Below are positions 6,669-14,815 of a stretch of 16,827 nucleotides of DNA, one piece after another. The translations under genes were made by a program, and so were the position numbers. This DNA comes from Flavobacteriaceae bacterium UBA2765 (GTDB lineage Bacteria; Bacteroidota; Bacteroidia; Flavobacteriales; Flavobacteriaceae). The notes under the pieces are model-generated. The model ran no database searches and was not told where the DNA came from. It saw nothing but the letters and a program-made list of their open reading frames with translations. How positions within the stretch are numbered: position 1 is the first letter of the stretch; each line of letters opens with the position of its first letter. Where the stretch lies: positions 1 to 16,827 of the forward strand of contig DEIV01000141.1 of NCBI GenBank assembly GCA_002352665.1, given 5' to 3'.

Positions 6669-7352
6669 TTAATTTTTGAATAAGTTATTCATATGCTCTA
6701 AACTTGCACTAACATCAAAATATAATCCCTCAATATCCTCATCATTTTCTTTTAAAGTAAGGTAATCATAATGTTCAATAAGGCTTTGTTTACCGCCAAA
6801 ATCATAACCTAGTATATTTAATAAACTGTATTCATGCGTTGGACTAATTACATAAAAAGCTGTTTTTTTTGTCAATCCATCACCAGAACTTAACAAGGCA
6901 TCAGTGAGCATTCTCATTTTTGCATATTCTTTTTTTAAGTTTACCGCATCTCCTAACTGGTTAAAAGCATATATTTTATAATGGATTGCTTTCAAATTAA
7001 ATGGATTCTGAATTAATAATGAGTCGGCATAGGTTGCTACTTTTTGAAGATCTATAGGTGAATACATTCTCTTTTTTAAAACAATTCTTAAACTATCTGT
7101 ATAATCTGATCGAGAATAAGGCGAATATTTAGGATGATGAATATAACCATAATATAAATGTCTTTTTTCTTTTAAAGTCATAGTGGAATCCGCACTATTA
7201 TATTTTTCAATTAATTTAGGATAGAAGAAACTTGAATTTTCCTGTACAATTTTCTTCTTAATTTCTGAATAATTGGGGCTTTTTAAATTTACACTTTGTG
7301 TAAAACCAAAGATGCCGAATAGCAAAGCAGCACACAAGAATAATTTTTTCAT
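6669..7352 (-). CDS. DUF4919 domain secreted protein
   Basis: The product has 227 residues. Residues 1-19 are a clear Sec signal (MKKLF, hydrophobic core, GFTQS). The mature part matches DUF4919, a Bacteroidota family. It has the N-terminal PNYSEIKKKI, an early YPKLIEKYNSADSTMTLKEKRHLYYGY segment, and a helical repeat region of TPR character (DLQKVATYADSLLIQNPFNLKAIHYKIYAFNQLGD). It closes with a YFDVSASLEHMNNLF end. The function is unknown; the TPR-like helices suggest protein binding in the periplasm. It precedes the DUF4197 lipoprotein on the same strand. It has full family length with no sign of damage. Confidence 0.85.
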   Translation of the reverse strand: MKKLFLCAALLFGIFGFTQSVNLKSPNYSEIKKKIVQENSSFFYPKLIEKYNSADSTMTLKEKRHLYYGYIHHPKYSPYSRSDYTDSLRIVLKKRMYSPIDLQKVATYADSLLIQNPFNLKAIHYKIYAFNQLGDAVNLKKEYAKMRMLTDALLSSGDGLTKKTAFYVISPTHEYSLLNILGYDFGGKQSLIEHYDYLTLKENDEDIEGLYFDVSASLEHMNNLFKN

Positions 7353-7424
7353 AGCTAGTTTTTAGAGCAATTAAGTTTTACGAAGTTAAACTTTTTAAAT
7401 AGAAAATAAAAAAGGTTTTATAAG

Positions 7425-7515
7425 CCGGGTTTAATATTGAATTTTATATTAGATTTGACCTCTTAAACCCGGATTATGTATTGGCCCCGAGTACTCGGGG
7501 GTAATGAGGGTTTAA
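7425..7515. repeat. Cluster of inverted repeats in the DUF4919-ctlX gap
   Basis: CCGGGTTTAA (7425-7434) and TTAAACCCGG (7463-7472) form a perfect 10-bp inverted repeat with a 28-nt centre. CCCCGAGTACTCGGGG (7485-7500) is a perfect 16-bp palindrome. A third GGGTTTAA (7508-7515) repeats the first arm, so alternative pairings are possible. The two flanking genes diverge, so this is not a terminator for either. It resembles the mobile palindromic intergenic elements common in flavobacteria. Confidence 0.65.
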
Positions 7516-7569
7516 ACACGTAATAGATTTTCTAATGCTTAATCAGAGTTAAATTATACTATATTTTTA

Positions 7570-8508
7570 ATGCAACAAATAACAAATACCATATTAATGG
7601 TTCGTCCTATTCATTTCAGAATGAATGAACAAACGGCGGTAAATAATTATTTTCAAGAAGATTTACACCTTAAAAATAGTATTGTAAACGCCAGAGCCCA
7701 AGAAGAGTTTGATGTTTTTGTAGAAAAATTAAGAACATTTGGTGTACAGGTTATCATTGCACCAGATATGGAGAATCTTGATGCACCTGATGCGGTTTTT
7801 CCTAATAATTGGATTTCTTTACATGAAAATGGTGATATAGCCATTTATCCTATGTTTGCAGAAAACAGACGTATTGAACGTAGAGAAAGTATATTTGAAT
7901 TACTGGAAACAAAAGGGTTTGTGATCAATAATATAGTTGATTATACTGCTGCTGAAAATGATAATTTATTTTTAGAAGGCACAGGAAGTTTAGCTTTAGA
8001 CAGGCAAAATAGGAAGGTATATTGTGCCTTATCACCTAGGGCTGATGAAGAATTATTGATAGAATTTTGTGAAGATTTTGAATATACACCAATAGTATTC
8101 ACAGCTTATCAAACAGTTGATAGTCAGCGTTTACCAATTTATCATACCAATGTAATGATGTGCTTGGCTGAGACTTTTGCTATTATTTGCCTAGATTGTA
8201 TTGACAATAAAAAGGAGCGAAAAAATGTACTAAAACAATTAAAAGAAGATGGTAAAGAAATTATTGCCATTACAGAAGAACAAGTAGCACATTTTGCAGG
8301 TAATATGTTGCAAGTTATTGGTGCTGATAACAAAAGACTTTTGGTAATGAGTGAAGCGGCACATAAATCGCTTACTGAAAAACAACTACATACTATTCAT
8401 AAACATTGCGAAATATTATCTAGTCCAATTGATACCATAGAAACTTGTGGTGGCGGTAGTGCCAGATGTATGATGGCTGAGGTGTTTTTGTCAAAAGAAA
8501 GCGATTGA
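7570..8508 (+). CDS. ctlX: Citrulline utilization hydrolase CtlX / arginine deiminase-related protein
   Basis: The 312-residue protein belongs to the guanidino-group-modifying (amidinotransferase/deiminase) superfamily. The expected catalytic set is present: acidic residues in DAPDAVFPNNW (71-81), the LEGTGS motif with Glu136, His192 in YHTNVMM, and the nucleophile Cys293 in ETCGGGSARCM. MVRP at the N-terminus and RRxER at about 100-105 are typical of the CtlX branch, which was named for citrulline use in Francisella. By family it should hydrolyse a guanidino or ureido substrate in the cytoplasm through a covalent cysteine intermediate; the substrate cannot be read from sequence. No partner gene for arginine or ornithine metabolism is adjacent, so it seems to be a single-gene unit. 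An internal ATG at codon 10 is a less likely start. Confidence 0.88.
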   Translation: MQQITNTILMVRPIHFRMNEQTAVNNYFQEDLHLKNSIVNARAQEEFDVFVEKLRTFGVQVIIAPDMENLDAPDAVFPNNWISLHENGDIAIYPMFAENRRIERRESIFELLETKGFVINNIVDYTAAENDNLFLEGTGSLALDRQNRKVYCALSPRADEELLIEFCEDFEYTPIVFTAYQTVDSQRLPIYHTNVMMCLAETFAIICLDCIDNKKERKNVLKQLKEDGKEIIAITEEQVAHFAGNMLQVIGADNKRLLVMSEAAHKSLTEKQLHTIHKHCEILSSPIDTIETCGGGSARCMMAEVFLSKESD

Positions 8509-8613
8509 GTTAAGTGCTAAAGATGCTTTTGATATCATAGTTATAATAGATACCATGGTTTTATATTCATAGTTTAAAAATCATGAACTGAAGACTGAAA
8601 ACTGTTTACAGAA

Positions 8614-9069
8614 TTACACTACCCTCACACTCTCAGGCACCAATAATTTGTAGTTCCCTTTATTCCTAATTACATCTCTTACTATTGATGAAGAAATAAA
8701 TGATGTGCCCGAAGAAGTCAATAGAAAAACGGTTTCAATTTTAGAAAGTGTCCTATTGGTATGGGCAATGGCTTTTTCAAATTCAAAATCGGCTGGATTT
8801 CTCAACCCTCTTAATATAAATTTAGCATCTATTTCTTTACAAAAATCCACAGTTAATCCTTTATATGTTACCACTTTTACTTTAGGATAATCCCTAAACG
8901 CTTCTTCTATAAATTGTTTACGCTTTTTTGTTGAAAACATATATTTCTTTTCAGCATTTATGCCTATAGCAACGACAATTTCATCAAACAAATCTACACC
9001 ACGTTTAATAATATCATAATGTCCTAAGGTTAATGGATCAAAAGACCCTGGGAAAATTGCTCGTTTCAT
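8614..9069 (-). CDS. coaD: Phosphopantetheine adenylyltransferase
   Basis: The 151-residue enzyme catalyses the fourth step of coenzyme A synthesis, transferring AMP from ATP to 4'-phosphopantetheine. It is a nucleotidyltransferase of the HxGH class. FPGSFDPLTLGH (6-17) contains the TLGH form of the motif. RGLRNPADFEFE (87-98) supplies substrate-binding residues, and ISSSIVRDV (125-133) is the second nucleotide-binding signature. Length and motifs are those of bacterial CoaD. Minus-strand neighbours are not metabolically linked, and a 153-nt gap separates it from the DUF4442 gene upstream. Confidence 0.97.
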   Translation of the reverse strand: MKRAIFPGSFDPLTLGHYDIIKRGVDLFDEIVVAIGINAEKKYMFSTKKRKQFIEEAFRDYPKVKVVTYKGLTVDFCKEIDAKFILRGLRNPADFEFEKAIAHTNRTLSKIETVFLLTSSGTSFISSSIVRDVIRNKGNYKLLVPESVRVV

Positions 9070-9222
9070 GTACTGATTTAAATTTATGAGTACTAAATTA
9101 CAAATAATTTATGATTTAGAATTTTAAATTCTTTAATCGTAAACTACAGTATCAATAGGTCTAATATATAGGAAGAGTAATGGACTGATTGATTTTCTTT
9201 TTCTTTACGAATTTAGTCCCTA

Positions 9223-9693
9223 CTACTTTATGGAGGGACTTTTTACCTTTATGCTCCATTCATATTCAAATTTTGAAACAGAATCGCCTTTTTCATCAAA
9301 ACCTTCGGCAGTCATAGTTACAGTTTGACCTTCTCCGGTAGCAATAGTTTTGTCTATTGAGGCTTTAATAAGATGACCATCTTTGCATATAAAATTGATT
9401 CGCCCGGTAGCTTTTTTTGTAAAAGTACCCGTTTGTTTGGTAACCAACATAGATATTTTTTTACCACTTTCTTTAATTTCTTTTATTACTAATATTCCTG
9501 TAGCCAACTCAGATGTCATACCTTGAACGGCCCAGTATAAAGATTTAAATGGATTCTGATTGATCCACTTATGTTTAACCGTTGCAATAGCCTCATTATT
9601 GTTTATAGATTTTACCCTTACACCCGAAAAAAAAGCAGATGGAAGTTTAAACATAAGAAACTTATTCATGTTTTTGACGGTAATTTCTGACAT
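9223..9693 (-). CDS. DUF4442 (hotdog-fold, thioesterase-like) protein
   Basis: The 156-residue protein matches DUF4442, a hotdog-fold family related to PaaI-type acyl-CoA thioesterases. The family pattern is visible: LPSAFFSGVRV at the start, VKHKWINQNPFKSLYWAVQGMTSELATGI spanning the central helix, a second half with VTKQTGTFTKKATGRINFICKDG, and a closing YEWSIKVK strand. The central helix carries Gln and Glu at the positions where thioesterases keep polar catalytic residues. Activity on acyl-CoA is plausible but not shown. There is no signal peptide. It is a single gene, and its stop codon lies inside a small hairpin (9215-9240). Confidence 0.82.
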   Translation of the reverse strand: MSEITVKNMNKFLMFKLPSAFFSGVRVKSINNNEAIATVKHKWINQNPFKSLYWAVQGMTSELATGILVIKEIKESGKKISMLVTKQTGTFTKKATGRINFICKDGHLIKASIDKTIATGEGQTVTMTAEGFDEKGDSVSKFEYEWSIKVKSPSIK

Positions 9694-9898
9694 ACAACTA
9701 ATTTTTATGCAAGATAATTAAAATTGAATAGTTGTACAGATTAAAAGGATGAAAGTTTATTAAAAATACAGTGAAAGAGCTGATAATCAGCAATTAATAA
9801 TCATATTAAAGGTGTCTAAATTTAATTAATTATAGATGGTTTGAGCTGAGTAATACATTTTCAAATGTTAAATATATGTTAAATAACAGTACTTTGTA

Positions 9899-9930
9899 TT
9901 GCATAGTATTATCTTTTATCCATATATTTG
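9899..9930 (+). promoter_or_regulatory. Promoter of the DUF4870-padR-pspC cluster
   Basis: TTG (9899-9901), 21 nt, then TATATTTG (9923-9930) match the Bacteroidota -33/-7 consensus. The predicted transcript begins about 20 nt before the ATG at 9959. This rules against the upstream in-frame start at 9899, which would lie inside the promoter. Confidence 0.7.
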
Positions 9931-9958
9931 CATAAGAAAGTATTATAAAAAAATTATC

Positions 9959-10402
9959 ATGTTAAGTCAAAACGAAAAAAACACTTCATTCTTAATTCAT
10001 TTATCGGCTTATTTAAGTTTTATTTTTCCATTTGGAAGTATTATAGGTCCGGTTATTATGTGGTCAATACATAAAGATAAAAGTGAATATTTAAATGAAA
10101 ATGGAATTGAAGCAGTAAATTTTAATTTGAGCTATACGCTATATCTTTTTATTTTAGGAATGGTAATGTTTCCATTTGCTTTTGGTTCTTTTTTTAATTT
10201 CTTGAGGCAAATAGATGATTTTGATCAATTGGATCATTTTAATTTCCATTTTGATTTTGACCATCTTTTTGGTTTTCTTAGCATAGGTAGTTTAATAGCT
10301 ATTGTAGCCTTTATAAGATTTTTACTAATTATTGTGGCTTCAATTAAAGCGAGTAGAGGAGAAGTATATCGCTATCCTTTAACTATAAATTTTATAAAAT
10401 AA
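9959..10402 (+). CDS. DUF4870 membrane protein
   Basis: The protein has 147 residues from the ATG at 9959. It fits DUF4870: NTSFLIHLSAYLSFIFPFGSIIGP forms the first span, then MWSIHKDKSEYLNENGIEAVNFNLSYTLY carries the conserved soluble loop (the family's HGKEAlNFqlt-like motif) into the second span, and a third span lies at about 108-128 before the conserved YRYPLTINFIK end. Residues 84-106 form an unusual loop of alternating Asp, Phe and His. The function of DUF4870 is unknown; such proteins commonly sit beside PadR/PspC envelope genes in Bacteroidota. It is the first gene after the promoter at 9899-9930 and probably starts the transcript that continues into the small peptide, padR and pspC. 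Confidence 0.85.
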   Translation: MLSQNEKNTSFLIHLSAYLSFIFPFGSIIGPVIMWSIHKDKSEYLNENGIEAVNFNLSYTLYLFILGMVMFPFAFGSFFNFLRQIDDFDQLDHFNFHFDFDHLFGFLSIGSLIAIVAFIRFLLIIVASIKASRGEVYRYPLTINFIK

Positions 10403-10439
10403 GTAAAAACATTATAAATTATAACATAAATCAATCATA

Positions 10440-10508
10440 ATGATAACAATTTTAACCACATTATTAATTTTTATTATCAATTTTATCACAGTAGTAATTA
10501 ATAATTAA
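10440..10508 (+). CDS. Putative 22-residue hydrophobic membrane peptide
   Basis: An ATG at 10440 opens a frame of 22 codons plus TAA. Almost every residue is Ile, Leu, Val, Phe or Thr, ending in two Asn, with no charged side chain, so one membrane span fills the peptide. It sits 37 nt after the DUF4870 stop and 11 nt before the PadR start, filling a gap in an otherwise closely packed operon. A purine-poor but A-rich leader precedes it, as is normal here. AT-rich DNA can encode such strings by chance, so translation is not proven. If real, it could be a small membrane partner of DUF4870 or the PspC protein. Confidence 0.4.
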   Translation: MITILTTLLIFIINFITVVINN

Positions 10509-10519
10509 ACGGACAAATA

Positions 10520-10861
10520 ATGAAGATAGAAAACACAAAAGCACAAATGCGTAAAGGCGTGTTAGAATTCTGCATCTTATCTATATTACAACATGGAGAT
10601 GCTTATACTAATGAAATTCTTTCGAGTCTTAAGGATGCAAAGTTGCTTGTTGTTGAGGGTACGATTTATCCTTTATTAACAAGACTTAAAAATGCAGGTC
10701 TGTTAAATTACAGATGGGAAGAGTCTACTTCAGGCCCACCGAGAAAATATTACGGTTTAACAGAAACAGGCATATTATTTTTAAAAGAATTAAATACAAC
10801 TTGGGCAGATTTAACAAAAGCCGTAGATATTGTAACTAGCAAAAAACCAACAAAAAAATGA
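10520..10861 (+). CDS. PadR family transcriptional regulator
   Basis: The 113-residue protein has the PadR winged helix: QMRKGVLEFCILSILQHGDAYTNEIL at about residues 9-34, a recognition region VVEGTIYPLLTRLKNAGLL, and the wing with GPPRKYYGLTETG. A short C-terminal helix (FLKELNTTWADLTKAVDIV) would make the dimer contact, which places it in the small PadR-s2 subgroup. It is cytoplasmic. Its stop codon overlaps the pspC start in ATGA (10858-10861), so the two are translationally coupled. Regulators in this arrangement commonly repress their own operon, so it probably controls the DUF4870-PspC transcript. The effector is unknown. Confidence 0.93.
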   Translation: MKIENTKAQMRKGVLEFCILSILQHGDAYTNEILSSLKDAKLLVVEGTIYPLLTRLKNAGLLNYRWEESTSGPPRKYYGLTETGILFLKELNTTWADLTKAVDIVTSKKPTKK

Positions 10862-12654
10862 ACAAGACAATTAATATAAATTTAGGAGGAATCTTTTTTC
10901 ATATTGATGAAGAAGCGTTTCAAAAATTGAAAAGGTATTTAGATGCTATCCGTCGTTCGTTAAGTGACGATCCACAGGGTAGAGATGAAATTATCAAGGA
11001 TATAGAATCTCGTATCAGTGAATTGCTATCAGAAAGGGTAAACGACCCTCGTCAGGTAATAAGTCAGACAGATATTGATGAGGTAATCGCTATTATGGGT
11101 CAACCAGAAGATTATATGGTTGATGAAGAGTTGTTTACTGATGATTCTGGTGCTAATTATCGCAGTAAACCCTCTAGGAAAAAATTATTTAGAGATGGAG
11201 ATGATAAATTCTTAGGTGGTGTAGCCTCCGGAATGGCACATTACTTTGATGTTGACGTTATTTGGATCAGAATCGCCTGGTTGGTGGCGACTTTCGGTTT
11301 AGGGTTTGGACCAGTAGTGTATATTATTTTATGGATATTGTTACCTGAAGCCAAAACCACTGCAGATAAATTACAAATGGAAGGAGAGCCGGTTAACATT
11401 TCTAATATTGAGAAAAAAATCAGAGCCGAATTTGAGGGTGCTTCAGATAAAGTTAAAGATGCTGTTGGTACTGTTTCTGATGCGGTAAAAGAAGGTTATG
11501 AAAACGTTTCTGACTCCTTAAAAAAAAAGGGCATAAAAAGGAGCCAAAGTAGGGCAAAATCTGGTTTACAAGACTTTATTGAAACCATAGGAAAAATAAT
11601 AACCGCCTTTTTTATGGTCATTGGCAAATTCATAGGTGTTATTGTTGTATTGGTCTCAATAGCAGCTTTAATAGCTTTGGTTATATTCTTATTTACTGCC
11701 GGTACAATGGATTTTATGGGTGCTGACTCCTTTTTTGACGGAAATATTCAAGTGCTGAATGTTACAGGATTCCCCATTTGGTTGATCTCTTTAATCATAT
11801 TGATTTTGGTTGGTATTCCTTTATTTATGTTCTTTATATTAGGACTATTTATCCTATCTAATAAACCAAAAATATTAAGCAGAACAACAAAATTTGTTTT
11901 TCTTAGTATTTGGATCATTGCTCTTTTAGGAGCCATTTATCTGGGTGTAAAACAAGGTGTAGAATTTACCAATGAAGGGTCTTCCATTGAAAAAATTGAT
12001 ATCACTGTACAAGCCAATGATACGATCAATATAAAAATGATTGACGACGAAATTTTATCGTATAACAGAGAATTTAACCATCATACATTTTTTAGAAAAG
12101 TATTAGATGCAAATGACAATACAAAGTTCTATTCTAATAATATCGATTTTTATATCAATAGAACTGATAGTACAAATTCATATATAAAAGTGGTTAAAAA
12201 GGCAAGTGGAAGAACCAGGTTGATAGCAAGGGAAAACGCTGAGCAAATAGCCTATGATTTTGAGCAATCAGGAACGAATTTGTTATTAGATTGTTATTTC
12301 TTAATGGATAATGATAATGCTTTTAGGAATCAGGATTTAAACATAACCTTATATGTACCTGAAAATCAAATTGTATATTTAGACGAAACGACTAGATTCT
12401 ATTTAAGGCATGCCAATACAACAAAGCATATGTACACAGGAGATATGCCAGAGCATTATTTTAAAATGACCGATAAAGGCTTAGCATGTTTAGACTGTCC
12501 ACCACCAAAAGATGAAAGCACTAACGAAAATGAAGAAATACAAAAGGATGGTGTAAATATCAATATGAATAAAGACAGTTTAAAAATTGAAATTAAAGAT
12601 AATGATGAAAAGGTTGAGATCAAATTAGATGAAAACGGGGTTGTTATTAAATAA
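10858..12654 (+). CDS. PspC domain membrane protein
   Basis: The 598-residue protein starts with a Bacteroidota-specific region (residues 1-95: NINLGGIFFHIDEEAFQKL, then helices ending in VIAIMGQPEDYM), which is common in front of PspC. The PspC domain spans about 108-167 (KKLFRDGDDKFLGGVASGMAHYFDVD, then WIRIAWLVATFGLGFG and ILWILLPEA). A helical, lysine-rich linker follows, then three hydrophobic spans between about 240 and 365. The last 230 residues are extracytoplasmic with beta-strand character, a CLDCPPP motif and a highly acidic C-terminus. PspC proteins sense or respond to membrane stress. The gene overlaps padR by 4 nt and is followed by the DUF2807 lipoprotein, a pairing repeatedly seen in this phylum. 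No break is seen in the reading frame. Confidence 0.92.
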   Translation: MNKTININLGGIFFHIDEEAFQKLKRYLDAIRRSLSDDPQGRDEIIKDIESRISELLSERVNDPRQVISQTDIDEVIAIMGQPEDYMVDEELFTDDSGANYRSKPSRKKLFRDGDDKFLGGVASGMAHYFDVDVIWIRIAWLVATFGLGFGPVVYIILWILLPEAKTTADKLQMEGEPVNISNIEKKIRAEFEGASDKVKDAVGTVSDAVKEGYENVSDSLKKKGIKRSQSRAKSGLQDFIETIGKIITAFFMVIGKFIGVIVVLVSIAALIALVIFLFTAGTMDFMGADSFFDGNIQVLNVTGFPIWLISLIILILVGIPLFMFFILGLFILSNKPKILSRTTKFVFLSIWIIALLGAIYLGVKQGVEFTNEGSSIEKIDITVQANDTINIKMIDDEILSYNREFNHHTFFRKVLDANDNTKFYSNNIDFYINRTDSTNSYIKVVKKASGRTRLIARENAEQIAYDFEQSGTNLLLDCYFLMDNDNAFRNQDLNITLYVPENQIVYLDETTRFYLRHANTTKHMYTGDMPEHYFKMTDKGLACLDCPPPKDESTNENEEIQKDGVNINMNKDSLKIEIKDNDEKVEIKLDENGVVIK

Positions 12655-12775
12655 TCTGACAAATACAATTCATCTTACAGATCCTACAATTCAGTTATAA
12701 AAATTATATAATTAAATGTTATTATTCGAACTTTGAATCATACTATAAAAAACATAACCATAAAAATTTAATATT

Positions 12776-13483
12776 ATGAAAACGCTAATTACAATTTCAT
12801 CAGTGCTTTTGCTCTTTTTGACTACATCCTGTATGTTTAATGGTGTAAAGGGGAATAGAAATGTTATTACCCAACAAAGATCTATTTCATCAGATTTTAC
12901 AGCTATTGAAGTCAGTAACGGTATCAATGTACATTTAACTATGAGTAAAGAAACCTCTTTATCTGTTGAAGCCGATGAAAATTTACATGACATTATAAAA
13001 ACCGAAGTAGAAGATGGGGTATTACATATATACACCGAAAAAAATATTTGGAGAGCAAAAGCTAGAAAAGTGTATCTAAGTACTTCAACTATAAATAGAA
13101 TAAAAGCAACAAGTGGATTGGGTGTGTTTTCTGAAAACACCATCACTGCTGATGATTTTGACGTGAACACTTCAAGTGGTGCAAATGTGAAGCTGATGTT
13201 GAATGTTGCCAACTTAGATTGCGATACCAGTAGTGGTGCAAATGCCAGTTTAAAAGGGGTTTCTGCACATTTTGTAGCCAATTCTTCTAGTGGTAGTAAT
13301 TTAAAAGCTAGAGATCTTACTTCAAAGACTTGTAATGCAGATGTTTCTAGCGGAGCAAATATTTCTGTAAATGTAAGCGAACAGCTAGATGCCAATGCTA
13401 GTAGTGGTGGTAATATCCAATTTTCAGGAAGTCCTAAAGTTGTGAATAAAAATAGCTCTTCAGGCGGAAGTATCAGCGGATAA
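12776..13483 (+). CDS. DUF2807 (head GIN domain) lipoprotein
   Basis: The product has 235 residues. Residues 1-18 plus Cys19 (LTTSC) make a lipoprotein signal, so the mature protein is lipid-anchored in the envelope. The N-terminal head has the family signature FTAIEVSNGINVHLTM and VEADENLHDIIKTEVEDGVL. The C-terminal half is a ladder of at least six repeats built on SSGAN or SSGGN, spaced by about 20 residues. This is expected to fold as a parallel beta-helix, as in DUF2807 structures. Its function is unknown. It lies 121 nt after the PspC gene on the same strand and ends before a strong terminator, so it probably belongs to the envelope module. There are no catalytic motifs. Confidence 0.92.
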   Translation: MKTLITISSVLLLFLTTSCMFNGVKGNRNVITQQRSISSDFTAIEVSNGINVHLTMSKETSLSVEADENLHDIIKTEVEDGVLHIYTEKNIWRAKARKVYLSTSTINRIKATSGLGVFSENTITADDFDVNTSSGANVKLMLNVANLDCDTSSGANASLKGVSAHFVANSSSGSNLKARDLTSKTCNADVSSGANISVNVSEQLDANASSGGNIQFSGSPKVVNKNSSSGGSISG

Positions 13484-13590
13484 TACCAATTTGATTATAA
13501 AAGAAGCAATTTATTTGACTTGTATTATGGTTAAGTTTGTATAAATAATAATTCAAATTAAAGAAAGATTTTTTCCTTTTTTTGTTGTGA

Positions 13591-13624
13591 AAAGGTTGCC
13601 TCTTATGGAAGCAACCTTTTTTTA
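13591..13624 (+). terminator. Rho-independent terminator after the DUF2807 gene
   Basis: AAAAGGTTGC (13591-13600) pairs with GCAACCTTTT (13612-13621) around an 11-nt loop, and the run of T continues to 13623. It closes the plus-strand cluster about 110 nt after the stop codon. Confidence 0.85.
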
Positions 13625-13706
13625 TCATACATAACACGAGTTCAAGCGTAAGAGGTCACTTTGAGTGCAAATCCTCAAAGCATCATATATTAAGATTAAT
13701 TAGTTT

Positions 13707-14654
13707 TTATTCCAATTCAGCCAAATAGCGTTCTGCATCTAATGCGGCCATACATCCAGTTCCGGCAGCAGTTACCGCTTGTCTATATTCCTTATCCTGT
13801 ACATCACCAGCTGCAAAAACTCCAGGTAATTTAGTTTTTGTTGTTTTTCCTTGAGTAATCAAATATCCGGTATCATCCATATCCAGAATACTTTTAAATA
13901 ATTCGGTATTAGGTTTATGACCTATGGCAATAAATACGCCCATCACTGCAATTTCATGCTTTTCTTTGGTTTTGTTATTTACTACGCGTACACCTTCAAC
14001 CACTTTGTCTCCAAGCACTTCATCTAATTCAGTATTAAACAATACCTCAAGATTTTTTGTATTATTTACCCTGTGTTGCATGGCTTTAGAAGCACGCATT
14101 TCATCACGACGAACAAGCATGGTAACTTTTTTACAAAGCTTAGCTAAAAAAGTAGCTTCTTCTGCAGCAGTATCACCGGCACCTACAACAATAACATCTT
14201 GGCCTCTGTAAAAGAATCCATCACAAGTAGCACAGGCAGAAACGCCGCCTCCTTTTAAGCGTTCTTCACTAGGTAAGCCAAGGTATTTAGCGGTTGCTCC
14301 GGTAGAAATAATTACGGTTTCTGCTTCAATTTCTTTAGCACCATCAATAGTCACTTTATGAATACCTCCAACCTTATCGCTAAAATCCACTTTAGTAGCC
14401 AATCCAAATCTTACTTCCGTATCAAAACGTTCTGCTTGTTTTTTAAAATCTTCCATCATAGCTGTACCGTCAACACCATCTGGGTAACCGGGATAGTTAT
14501 CAACTTCAGTAGTGGTTGTCAATTGACCGCCGGGTTCTAAACCCGTATACATTACAGGTTTTAAATCGGCTCTAGCAGCATAAATTGCAGCTGCATATCC
14601 GGCAGGTCCCGAACCAATAATCAAACATTTTATTCTTTCAATTTTTTCTGACAT
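13707..14654 (-). CDS. trxB: Thioredoxin-disulfide reductase
   Basis: The 315-residue flavoenzyme passes electrons from NADPH through FAD and a disulfide to thioredoxin in the cytoplasm. The FAD-binding GSGPAGYAAAIYAAR lies at 14-28, the redox-active CATC at 141-144, and the NADPH-binding GAGDTAAEEA at 158-167. The C-terminal FAD motif AAGDVQDKEYRQAVTAAGTGCMAALDAERYL is complete. Its length matches the bacterial low-molecular-weight class. It is a single gene with a plausible promoter upstream. It could supply reducing power to the cytoplasmic CxxC AhpD-like protein through thioredoxin, but that link is inferred. Confidence 0.97.
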   Translation of the reverse strand: MSEKIERIKCLIIGSGPAGYAAAIYAARADLKPVMYTGLEPGGQLTTTTEVDNYPGYPDGVDGTAMMEDFKKQAERFDTEVRFGLATKVDFSDKVGGIHKVTIDGAKEIEAETVIISTGATAKYLGLPSEERLKGGGVSACATCDGFFYRGQDVIVVGAGDTAAEEATFLAKLCKKVTMLVRRDEMRASKAMQHRVNNTKNLEVLFNTELDEVLGDKVVEGVRVVNNKTKEKHEIAVMGVFIAIGHKPNTELFKSILDMDDTGYLITQGKTTKTKLPGVFAAGDVQDKEYRQAVTAAGTGCMAALDAERYLAELE

Positions 14655-14676
14655 TTTTGTTCATTTTTAATGGGTA

Positions 14677-14684
14677 CAAATTTA
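14677..14684 (-). promoter_or_regulatory. Putative -7 box of trxB
   Basis: The minus strand reads TAAATTTG, which fits TAnnTTTG, 22 nt before the trxB ATG. No TTG is found at the usual -33 distance, so this is a weak call. Confidence 0.35.
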
Positions 14685-14815
14685 GTGTATTTTAAATCTT
14701 TAAATGAGCATAGACCATAATTTTTTATAATAGAATTATCATTAGTTTTTATGGTGAAAATGTAAATTTGGAATTTGATTTTTTATAGATATGAAATACG
14801 TTATCTGTATAATGC

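Noticed and set aside
9215..9240. Hairpin AGTCCCT/AGGGACT as a terminator
   Set aside because: The T-run follows on the plus strand, where no gene precedes it. For the minus-strand DUF4442 gene no T-run follows the stem.
12712..13395. 227-codon minus-strand open frame
   Set aside because: It is the antisense shadow of the DUF2807 gene. The repeated SSGAN codons keep the opposite frame open, and there is no family match or promoter.
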